Under the pieces are notes generated by a model. It ran no database searches and was not told the DNA's origin. It worked only from the letters and a program-made list of their open reading frames with translations. Positions 1-5,446 of a DNA stretch of 10,181 nucleotides are shown here, one piece after another. The position numbers were made by a program, and so were the translations under genes. The DNA comes from JBPOIS01 sp052034295 (GTDB lineage Bacteria > Pseudomonadota > Gammaproteobacteria > Pseudomonadales > Moraxellaceae), in NCBI GenBank assembly GCA_052034295.1, contig JBPOIS010000156.1, positions 1 to 10,181 of the forward strand, read 5' to 3'. Positions within the stretch are counted from its first letter, which is position 1, and the number at the start of each line of letters is the position of its first letter.

Positions 1-222
1 GCCTATGCCGAAGTGTTCGATCCTGATCGACACCTCAGCTGTGCGTATCGGGGAGAGACCAACCATGTGGAGCGGTTCAATGCCACCCTTCGCAACCGTC
101 TGGGCAGGCTGACACGCCGAACCCTTAGCTTCTCCAAAAGCCACACCATGCACCAGGCCGTCATCCACACTTTCCTGCTCGCCTACAATGAACAGATCAG
201 TAAAAAATTGGAATCACGTTAG
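1..222 (+). CDS. IS1-family transposase, C-terminal fragment (5' end outside window)
   Basis: The reading frame is open from base 1 and stops at TAG 220-222, leaving 73 residues of what must be a longer protein. Visible residues 19-27 read ETNHVERFN, followed by LRNRLGRLTRRTLSFSKS. This is the pattern at the C-terminus of IS1-family DDE transposases: a glutamate in a VERFN/IERHN context (probably the third catalytic acid, here Glu24), then an Arg-rich segment and TLSFSKS. The enzyme would cut and join the element ends. The first two catalytic aspartates and the N-terminal zinc-binding/helix-turn-helix part lie left of the window, so I cannot tell whether the gene is intact or uses the frameshift typical of IS1. 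The family call rests on motif recognition and is fairly secure. Which IS it is cannot be said. Confidence 0.8.
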   Translation, partial: AYAEVFDPDRHLSCAYRGETNHVERFNATLRNRLGRLTRRTLSFSKSHTMHQAVIHTFLLAYNEQISKKLESR

Positions 223-236
223 ATTGCCGCACTACC
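1..236 (+). mobile_element. Right end of an IS1-family insertion sequence
   Basis: The transposase stop at 220-222 is followed at once by a probable terminal inverted repeat. Read inward on the minus strand from position 236 it begins GGTAGTGCGGCAATC (236 back to 222), which resembles the GGTAATG/GGTGATG tips of IS1 ends. I therefore place the element boundary at 236. IS1-type elements usually make target duplications of about 8-9 bp; if the boundary is right, the duplicated bases would start at 237 with AAAACCTT(A). The left end is outside the window, so neither the inverted repeat nor the duplication can be confirmed. The remaining 32 bases before the stop of the next gene (269) show no terminator. 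Confidence 0.6.
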
Positions 237-268
237 AAAACCTTAACCAACTTGCTCGTCAAACACAA

Positions 269-1285
269 CTAATCGGATGAGCGTCCAAAAATCCAATACA
301 CCGCAATCGCAGTAAAGCTCGCCACCAACAGCACAATCAACCAAAAGCCATGCGAATTGTCGGCGAGTGGAATCCCGCCCACGTTCATCCCCAGCAAACC
401 GGCGATAATATTGATCGGCAAGGCGAGTACTGACACCGTGGTCAGCACAAACAGGCTGCGGTTGTTTTGCTCGTTGACCTGTGCGGCGATCTCTTCCTGC
501 AGCAGCTTGATGCGCTCCTGCAGGCTGTGCATGTCCTGAATCACCGACGCAAACTCCTCAGTGGACTGGCGCAGTTCCTGTCGGTCATGTTCCTGCACCC
601 AGTGCGGGGGACGGTTCAGCAGGCGGAACAGTGCGGAGGGTTCGGGGGCCAGCAGCCGCTGCAAGCGCACCAGCAGGCGGCGCATGGTGCCCAATGCGGC
701 GCGCGGCGGGGTGCCACGATTGGCCAGCAAGCGGTCTTCGATGTCGTCGCAGCGGCTGGCCATCTGCCGGACGATCTGGGTCAGCACATCGGCCTGATCC
801 TGGAACAGGTGCACCAGCAGCGCCAGCGGGGATTCGAACAGCTCGCCTTCCTTCACCGCCATGCGCAGCCGGTCCACCGAGCGCAGCGGCCTGAGCCGGG
901 CGGTGATCAACAGCTGGGGCCGGGCCGCCAGCCACAGCGTGGCAATGTCTGAATCTTCAAAATTAAAATCAAACAGCACATCGTTGATGATCGCCAGCAG
1001 GGTTTCATCCACGCGCTCGATGCGGGTCGAAGTGGCCTGCTCGTGCAGCGTTTCATAAAACTCTTCCGGCAAATCCAGCCGCTGTTGCAGCCAGATCAGG
1101 CTGTTGGCCTGACTGAGGTTGACGTGCAGCCAGATGAACTCGGCCGCAGGGTGCGGCTGCTGCAGCCACAGCCAGGCCTGGGTCGAGTCGAGCAGCTGTG
1201 GTGCCTGACCGGGCACAAACGCATAGGCGCAGATCAGCCCGGAGCTGTCGGCCCCATAGCTGAGCGGCACACTGAGTTGGGCCAT
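269..1285 (-). CDS. zntB: CorA/ZntB-family divalent metal transporter
   Basis: A 338-residue inner-membrane transporter of the CorA superfamily. Residues 1 to about 275 form the cytoplasmic domain, ending in a long helical, coiled-coil-prone stretch (about 155-275). Two hydrophobic segments follow, at about 278-299 and 313-334. The family signature GMN occurs as GMNVGGIP (299-306) between them; this longer form is typical of the ZntB branch rather than classical CorA Mg2+ channels. E. coli ZntB is close in length (327). ZntB proteins move Zn2+; direction and ion cannot be read from sequence. I chose ATG 1285 because AGGAG lies 6 nt upstream, while the in-frame GTG at 1300 has no visible ribosome binding site. 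The start lies 18 nt beyond the rdgB stop, so the two are probably co-transcribed. No terminator is seen after the TAG stop; an IS end lies 32 nt further. Confidence 0.85.
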   Translation of the reverse strand: MAQLSVPLSYGADSSGLICAYAFVPGQAPQLLDSTQAWLWLQQPHPAAEFIWLHVNLSQANSLIWLQQRLDLPEEFYETLHEQATSTRIERVDETLLAIINDVLFDFNFEDSDIATLWLAARPQLLITARLRPLRSVDRLRMAVKEGELFESPLALLVHLFQDQADVLTQIVRQMASRCDDIEDRLLANRGTPPRAALGTMRRLLVRLQRLLAPEPSALFRLLNRPPHWVQEHDRQELRQSTEEFASVIQDMHSLQERIKLLQEEIAAQVNEQNNRSLFVLTTVSVLALPINIIAGLLGMNVGGIPLADNSHGFWLIVLLVASFTAIAVYWIFGRSSD

Positions 1286-1303
1286 GCGCGGCTCCTGCAC
1301 GGG

Positions 1304-1933
1304 TCAGTCGATGAAAAAATCCGCCAGCTGCTGCTGCAATTGCTGCATGGCCTGGGCACGGTGACTGAGGCGGTTTTTCAGCGCACGCGGCAGCTCGGCG
1401 CTGCTCATCTGCTGGTCCGGCACCCAGAACAGCGGGTCGTAGCCAAACCCCTGCGTGCCGCGCGGGGCGTCGAGGATTTCACCGTGCCACACCCCCTGAC
1501 AGATCAGCGGCAGCGGGTCCCCGGCGTGGCGCACCACCGCCAGCACACAGACGAACTGGCCGCGCACCGGCTGGCCTGGCTGGCGCAGCGGCTGCAGGCG
1601 CGCCAGCAGGGTCTGGTTGTTGCGCGTGTCATCACCATGGACCCCGCCATAGCGGGCAGAATGAATCCCCGGTGCCCCGCCCAGCAGCGGCACCACCAGC
1701 CCGGAGTCATCGGCCAGCGCCGCCTGCCCCGAGGCCCGCGCCGCATGACGGGCCTTGATCAGGGCGTTTTCGATGAAGCTGAGGCCATCTTCGACCGCAT
1801 CCGCGACCTGCCAGTCGGATTGTGGCCGTACCTGCAGGGGCAGGGGCAGGGGCAGGGCATGGGTCAGGTCCACCAGCTCGCGCAGCTTGCCGGCATTGCT
1901 GCTGGCCAGCACCAGGGTCCGGGCGGGGGTCAT
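1304..1933 (-). CDS. rdgB: dITP/XTP pyrophosphatase (RdgB/HAM1 family)
   Basis: A 209-residue cytoplasmic nucleotide-pool sanitising enzyme. It hydrolyses dITP, ITP and XTP to the monophosphate and pyrophosphate, so that deaminated purines are not built into DNA or RNA. Family motifs are in order: SSNAGKLRE (11-19, the SxNxxK triphosphate-binding motif), FIENALIKARHAA (53-65), ADDSGL (74-79, with the metal-binding/catalytic aspartates Asp75 and Asp76), GGAPGIHSARY (85-95), FGYDP (163-167) and SHR (190-192). Length is slightly above E. coli RdgB (197). The excess is largely a Leu-Pro repeat at 27-33 encoded by a tandem hexanucleotide. ATG 1933 is preferred because GGGAG lies 7 nt upstream; the longer open frame above it runs back through a terminator and is not coding. 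The zntB-like gene follows after 18 nt. Confidence 0.95.
   Translation of the reverse strand: MTPARTLVLASSNAGKLRELVDLTHALPLPLPLQVRPQSDWQVADAVEDGLSFIENALIKARHAARASGQAALADDSGLVVPLLGGAPGIHSARYGGVHGDDTRNNQTLLARLQPLRQPGQPVRGQFVCVLAVVRHAGDPLPLICQGVWHGEILDAPRGTQGFGYDPLFWVPDQQMSSAELPRALKNRLSHRAQAMQQLQQQLADFFID
1834..1857 (-). repeat. In-frame hexanucleotide tandem repeat within rdgB
   Basis: Four perfect tandem copies of GCAGGG on the plus strand (1834-1857), read in rdgB as CTG-CCC units that encode Leu-Pro dipeptides (residues 27-33). The unit is a multiple of three, so gain or loss of copies changes protein length without shifting the frame. Confidence 0.9.
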
Positions 1934-1945
1934 GCGGGTTCTCCC

Positions 1946-1971
1946 AAAAAAAAAGCCCGAACATTCGGGCT
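1946..1971 (-). terminator. Intrinsic terminator after the Sel1-repeat gene
   Basis: On the minus strand, AGCCCGA-ATGT-TCGGGCT (1971 back to 1954; a 7-bp GC-rich stem that an A-T pair could extend to 8) is followed by a run of T to 1946. This is a textbook Rho-independent terminator, 17 nt past the stop codon of the Sel1 gene. Its T-tract directly touches the ribosome binding site of rdgB (GGGAG at 1941-1945). Confidence 0.9.
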
Positions 1972-1988
1972 CTGGCTGAATCAGACGA

Positions 1989-2561
1989 TTACTGCTGCAG
2001 CCACTGGTCGGCCTGCAGGCGGGCGCGCTGCTGGTCTTCGGGCGACAGGTTGGCGGCCAGTTTGCGGATCTTGCCCTGGGCGCGGCTGCGGACGCCATCA
2101 TCGAGCATGCCATCGCGGGTTGACACTTCGTACCAGGTGTACGCGCTGGCCAGATTCTGGTCGCGCTCTTCCAGCAGGGCCAGGTTATAGCTGGCACGGT
2201 TGTCGCCCTGACGGGCGGCTTTTTGCAGCCACAGCTTGGCCTGGGCCAGGTCCTGCTGCACACCACGGCCCAGCGCATACATCTGGCCGACGTTGAGCTG
2301 GGCGGCCGCGGCGCCTTTCTGCGCGGCTTTCAGGTACCAGCTGAACGACTGGCTGAGGTTCTGGGCCACGCCTTCGCCATTTTTGTAGCGGTTGGCCAGA
2401 AAAAACATCGCGTTCACATTGCCCTGTTCCGCTGCAGCCCGCAGGCTGTCCAGCGGCATGGCGGCGTAGACTGGGCCCTCTGGCTGGTTGGAGCTCAGTT
2501 CGGCATGGGCAGCGCCCATGAATGCAACAGACAATACCACGGCAGAAATCAGCGTTTTCAT
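1989..2561 (-). CDS. Secreted Sel1-like (TPR-type) repeat protein
   Basis: A 190-residue protein with a clear Sec signal peptide: Lys2, a hydrophobic core, then AHA (18-20) before Glu21, so it is probably periplasmic. The mature part carries three 36-residue Sel1-like repeats at about 47-82, 83-118 and 119-150. Repeats one and two show the hallmark pattern A-x-x-x-L-A/G-x-x-Y/M-x-x-G-x-G-V, seen as NGEGV (61-65) and LGRGV (97-101). The third repeat lacks the glycine loop. Such solenoids usually mediate protein-protein contacts; no enzymatic residues are visible and no specific role can be given. The ATG overlaps the metW stop as ATGA and the upstream Shine-Dalgarno match (GGGTGA) is only moderate, so translational coupling to metW is likely. 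An intrinsic terminator follows, making this the last gene of the metX-metW unit. Confidence 0.85.
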   Translation of the reverse strand: MKTLISAVVLSVAFMGAAHAELSSNQPEGPVYAAMPLDSLRAAAEQGNVNAMFFLANRYKNGEGVAQNLSQSFSWYLKAAQKGAAAAQLNVGQMYALGRGVQQDLAQAKLWLQKAARQGDNRASYNLALLEERDQNLASAYTWYEVSTRDGMLDDGVRSRAQGKIRKLAANLSPEDQQRARLQADQWLQQ

Positions 2562-3151
2562 GAGCGGGTCACCCGATAAATGGCCACCTCACCCAACAGG
2601 TTGGGCAGGTGTTTCATGAACAAGTTGCCTTGCTGGTCGCCGTTGACCGCAAGCCGGTTGATGATGCGCAGGCCATGGCTGTGGCACAGCACCTCAAAAT
2701 CGCGAAAGGTACACAGGTGGATGTTCGGCGTATTGTACCACATGTAGGGCAACGCCTCCGACACCGGCATCCTGCCGCGCAGTCCCAGATAGCTGCGGGT
2801 TTTCCAGTGGGCAAAATTGGGGAAGGTGATGATGGCTTCCCGCCCGACCCGTACCATATCCAGGAGCAGCTTATCCGGTGATTCGACTGCTTGCAAGGCC
2901 TGCGCCATCACCACAAAGTCAAAACTCTGGTCGGCAAAGCGCCCCAGCCCATCGTTCAGATCCTGCTGGATGATCGACAGGCCCCGGCCAATGGCGGTGA
3001 TGATGCGCGCCTGGTCGATTTCCACCCCGTAGCCGCGCACGCCCAGTTTTTCCTGCATGTGCGCCAGCAGGTCGCCATCGCCACAGCCCAGGTCGAGCAC
3101 CCGGCTGCCGGGGGTGATCCAGCGTTCGGCCAGACGTTGATCCAGACGCAT
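2558..3151 (-). CDS. metW: MetW, methionine-biosynthesis methyltransferase-like protein
   Basis: A 197-residue class I SAM-dependent methyltransferase-like protein of the MetW family, which recurs directly downstream of metX in proteobacteria. The nucleotide-binding motif is VLDLGCGDGDLL (18-29), with the acidic end of strand 2 at GVEID (42-46). The C-terminal half, from FPNFAHW through MPVSEALPYMWYNTPN, is characteristic of MetW. MetW is associated with MetX in the acylated-homoserine route to methionine; its exact biochemical role is not settled to my knowledge. The start ATG at 3151 shares its A with the metX stop (TGATG), with GGGAG 7 nt upstream inside metX. Its own stop overlaps the start of the Sel1 gene (ATGA). 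The longer open frame upstream lies inside metX and is not the start. Confidence 0.93.
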   Translation of the reverse strand: MRLDQRLAERWITPGSRVLDLGCGDGDLLAHMQEKLGVRGYGVEIDQARIITAIGRGLSIIQQDLNDGLGRFADQSFDFVVMAQALQAVESPDKLLLDMVRVGREAIITFPNFAHWKTRSYLGLRGRMPVSEALPYMWYNTPNIHLCTFRDFEVLCHSHGLRIINRLAVNGDQQGNLFMKHLPNLLGEVAIYRVTRS

Positions 3152-4269
3152 CAGGCTTCTCCCAAAAAGGCCCGCACCGCAGCCACATACGGTGGAATGG
3201 CAAACAAAAACGCGTCGTGGCCCTGCGGGGCTTCCACATTCAGGTAGCTGACCGGCTGCTGGTTGTGGATCAGCGCATCGACGATTTCCTGCGAGCGGCT
3301 GGGGGCAAAGCGCCAGTCGGTGCTGAACGACACCACCAGAAAGCGGCACTGTGCCCGTGCAAAGGCGGTGGGCAGGTCATCGGCGTATTCACGGGCCGGG
3401 TCAAAATAATCCAGCGCCTTGGTCATCAGCAGGTAGGTGTTGGCGTCAAAATTCTTGCTGAACTGCTCGCCCTGATAGCGCAGGTAGCTCTCCACCTGGA
3501 ACTCGACGTCATAGCCATACTGGAAGGTGCCGGATTTCAGATCACGGCCAAATTTCTGCTTCATCGCGTCGTCGGTCAGGTAGGTCAGGTGCCCCACCAT
3601 CCGCGCCAGAATCAGCCCCCGGCGCGGGTAGGTGCCGGCTTCCAGATAGCGCCCACCGTGAAAATCCGGATCGGACAGGATCGACTGACGCGCCACTTCA
3701 TTGAAGGCAATGTTCTGGGCCGACAGCTTCGGGGTGCTGGCAATGACCACGCAGTGCCGCAGCCGTGCGGGAAAATCCACGGCCCATTGCTGGGCCTGCA
3801 TGCCCCCCAGACTGCCGCCGATGACCGCGTGCCAGACGGCGATCTGCATCCGGTCGGCCAGCAGGGCCTGCACCCGGACCCAGTCGCGCACTGTCACCAG
3901 CGGAAAATCTGCGCCGTAGACCTGACCCGTTTCAGGGTTCAGGCTGGTGGGTCCGGTGGAACCGTGGCAGCCGCCGAGGTTATTGGTGGCCACCACAAAA
4001 AAACGCGTGGTGTCGATGGCCTTGCCGGGGCCAATCAGCGCATCCCACCAGCCGGGCTTGCTCTGGCCTTCATGGTAGCCCGCCGCATGGTGGTGGCCGG
4101 ACAGGGCATGACAGATCAGGATGGCATTGGACCGGTCGGCATTGGGCTGGCCATAGGTCTCCACCATCAGTTCAAAACGGGGCAGGGTGCGCCCGCACTC
4201 CAGCAGGAGCGGCTGTTCAAACACCTCACAGCGGGGCGTCACCACCCCCACAGACTCTGCAGCACTCAC
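3151..4269 (-). CDS. metX: Homoserine O-acyltransferase (MetX)
   Basis: A 372-residue alpha/beta-hydrolase-fold enzyme that acylates the hydroxyl of L-homoserine, the first committed step to methionine. The nucleophile elbow is GGSLGGMQ with Ser153. The rest of the triad is Asp318 (in STDWRF) and His351 (in QGHDAF); the 33-residue Asp-His spacing fits the family. CHALSGHHHAAGYH (53-66) and NNLGGCHGSTGP (96-107) are further MetX signatures. Whether the donor is succinyl- or acetyl-CoA cannot be settled by eye; the MetX enzymes of Pseudomonas relatives use succinyl-CoA. I choose GTG 4269 as the start because an AGAAGG box lies 8 nt upstream and the N-terminus (MSAAESVGVV) then lines up with relatives. 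The in-frame extension to 4452 is GC-rich leader that would cover the predicted promoter. First gene of the metX-metW-Sel1 unit. Confidence 0.94.
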   Translation of the reverse strand: MSAAESVGVVTPRCEVFEQPLLLECGRTLPRFELMVETYGQPNADRSNAILICHALSGHHHAAGYHEGQSKPGWWDALIGPGKAIDTTRFFVVATNNLGGCHGSTGPTSLNPETGQVYGADFPLVTVRDWVRVQALLADRMQIAVWHAVIGGSLGGMQAQQWAVDFPARLRHCVVIASTPKLSAQNIAFNEVARQSILSDPDFHGGRYLEAGTYPRRGLILARMVGHLTYLTDDAMKQKFGRDLKSGTFQYGYDVEFQVESYLRYQGEQFSKNFDANTYLLMTKALDYFDPAREYADDLPTAFARAQCRFLVVSFSTDWRFAPSRSQEIVDALIHNQQPVSYLNVEAPQGHDAFLFAIPPYVAAVRAFLGEA

Positions 4270-4404
4270 TGGACTGACCTTCTCTTCATCAGGGTTTGGG
4301 GTGCGGGGCTCTGGCGCTGGCCGCAGCGTCGGTCTGGCCTGCCCGCAGGGCCCACCGTACAGCCTCGGCTGCACCGGCACCGGGGGACTCCCGCAGCGCG
4401 CTAC

Positions 4405-4433
4405 AGTGTAAAGGCAGTGTCGCACAGTCTCAA
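4405..4433 (-). promoter_or_regulatory. Predicted sigma70 promoter for metX
   Basis: On the minus strand, TTGAGA (4433-4428; 5 of 6 match to the -35 consensus) is separated by exactly 17 nt from TACACT (4410-4405; 4 of 6 match to the -10). Transcription would begin near 4398 and give a leader of about 129 nt before the metX GTG. The leader can form GC-rich hairpins, for example 4374-4357 and 4349-4338. I recognise no known riboswitch in it. Confidence 0.5.
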
Positions 4434-4478
4434 GCAACCTTCCCGGCGCCACCAGTGCGTGTGCTGTGGAAAAAAACC

Positions 4479-4506
4479 TTGGCCCCGGCAGACGGATTGC
4501 TATAGT
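4479..4506 (+). promoter_or_regulatory. Predicted sigma70 promoter for the crotonase gene
   Basis: TATAGT (4501-4506; 5 of 6 match to the -10 box) lies 16 nt downstream of TTGGCC (4479-4484; 4 of 6 match to the -35 box). The start site would fall near 4513, giving a leader of about 24 nt that contains the AAGGA ribosome binding site of the gene at 4537. The -10 box is convincing, the -35 box weaker. Confidence 0.5.
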
Positions 4507-4536
4507 GCAGACTCACGACGCCAAAGGACCGCGCCC

Positions 4537-5412
4537 ATGAACAACTACCACACCCTGCAGGTGGACCTGCAGGACCGGGTCTGTGTGCTGACCCTGAACC
4601 GCCCGGAACAGATGAACGCCTTCACGGTGGAGATGGCCCAAGAACTGGTGGATTTTTTCACCCGGGCCAGTGAGGACGATGACATTGGCGCCATCGTGGT
4701 CACCGGGGCTGGACGGGCGTTTTGTGCCGGCATGGACCTGAGCCGGGACGGCAATGTGTTCGGGCTGGATGAAACGCTACAGCCGACCCTGGCCGACCTG
4801 CAGCAGCGCGGCGAGGACCCGGACATCCGCGACGGCGTGCGCGACACCGGCGGGCGGGTGGTGCTGGCTATTTATGATTGCAAAAAGCCGGTGATTGCCG
4901 CCATCAATGGTGCGGCCGTGGGCATCGGTGCCACCATGACGCTGGCCATGGACCTGCGTCTGGCCTCCAGCAGGGCGCGGATCGGCTTTGTGTTTGGCCG
5001 GCTCGGCATCGTCAACGAAGCCTGCTCCAGCTGGTTTTTACCGCGCATCGTCGGCCTGCAGCAGGCGCTGGAGTGGGTGTACACGGCCGACATTCTCGAT
5101 GCCCAGACCGCCCTGCAGGGTCGCCTGCTGCGTTCGGTGCATGAGCCCCAGGATCTGCTGGGCGAAGCCGTGGCCCTGGCCCGGCGCATGATTGAGGGCC
5201 GCTCGCCGGTGGCGCTGGCGCTGGCCCGGCAGATGATGTACCGCAACAGTGCCGCCGATCACCCGCGCCACGCCCATGATGTGGATTCGCTGGCGATGTT
5301 TTACACCAGCATCGGCGATGGCAAGGAGGGCGTGCAGGCCTTTCTGGAAAAACGCGAGCCGCAGTACACGGGCCGTGCCTCGGCCATGCCGCCGTTTTAT
5401 CCCTGGTGGTGA
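4537..5412 (+). CDS. Enoyl-CoA hydratase/isomerase family protein (crotonase fold)
   Basis: A 291-residue crotonase-superfamily enzyme acting on acyl-CoA thioesters. The first oxyanion-hole segment is GAGRAFCAGMDLS (57-69) and the second is NGAAVGIGATMTLAMDLRLA (124-143). In classical hydratases two glutamates add water; the first sits three residues before a conserved Leu-Gly. Here the equivalent position before Leu156-Gly157 is Phe153, while a glutamate appears at Glu161 in NEACSSW. That matches the position of the catalytic base in ECI2-type delta3,delta2-enoyl-CoA isomerases (PEGCSS). Glu179 matches the second hydratase glutamate. Isomerase activity is therefore as likely as hydratase activity; the substrate is unknown. 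ATG 4537 has AAGGA 8 nt upstream. The gene stands alone, divergent from metX and convergent with the kinase gene. Confidence 0.9.
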   Translation: MNNYHTLQVDLQDRVCVLTLNRPEQMNAFTVEMAQELVDFFTRASEDDDIGAIVVTGAGRAFCAGMDLSRDGNVFGLDETLQPTLADLQQRGEDPDIRDGVRDTGGRVVLAIYDCKKPVIAAINGAAVGIGATMTLAMDLRLASSRARIGFVFGRLGIVNEACSSWFLPRIVGLQQALEWVYTADILDAQTALQGRLLRSVHEPQDLLGEAVALARRMIEGRSPVALALARQMMYRNSAADHPRHAHDVDSLAMFYTSIGDGKEGVQAFLEKREPQYTGRASAMPPFYPWW

Positions 5413-5415
5413 AGC

Positions 5416-5446
5416 GCCGCAGCGCCGGGGTTACTGCGGCCCCGGC
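5416..5446. other. Inverted repeats at the convergent gene junction
   Basis: Between the crotonase stop and the kinase stop, GCCGCAG (5416-5422) pairs perfectly with CTGCGGC (5434-5440). An alternative stem pairs GCCGGGG (5424-5430) with CCCCGGC (5440-5446). Either could end transcripts from both sides, but neither strand has a T-tract, so these are possible Rho-dependent or weak bidirectional terminators only. Confidence 0.35.

Noticed and set aside
1934..2278. N-terminal extension of rdgB into the Sel1 gene.
   Set aside because: It would be translated through the intrinsic terminator and overlap a good gene; ATG 1933 has a proper ribosome binding site and the family N-terminus.
1043..2296. 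A 417-codon plus-strand open frame opposite zntB, rdgB and the Sel1 gene.
   Set aside because: It is the shadow of three well-supported minus-strand genes, is rich in Gln/Arg/His/Gly as antisense frames are, and crosses the terminator at 1946-1971.
4270..4452. N-terminal extension of metX to an in-frame start at 4452.
   Set aside because: The extension has no family match, would contain the predicted metX promoter, and the GTG at 4269 has a ribosome binding site and gives the normal family length.
3217..5412. A 731-codon plus-strand open frame running opposite metX and into the crotonase.
   Set aside because: Its first part is the antisense of metX, kept open by GC-rich codon bias, and it crosses both predicted promoters. 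Only the part from ATG 4537, with its own ribosome binding site, matches a protein family.
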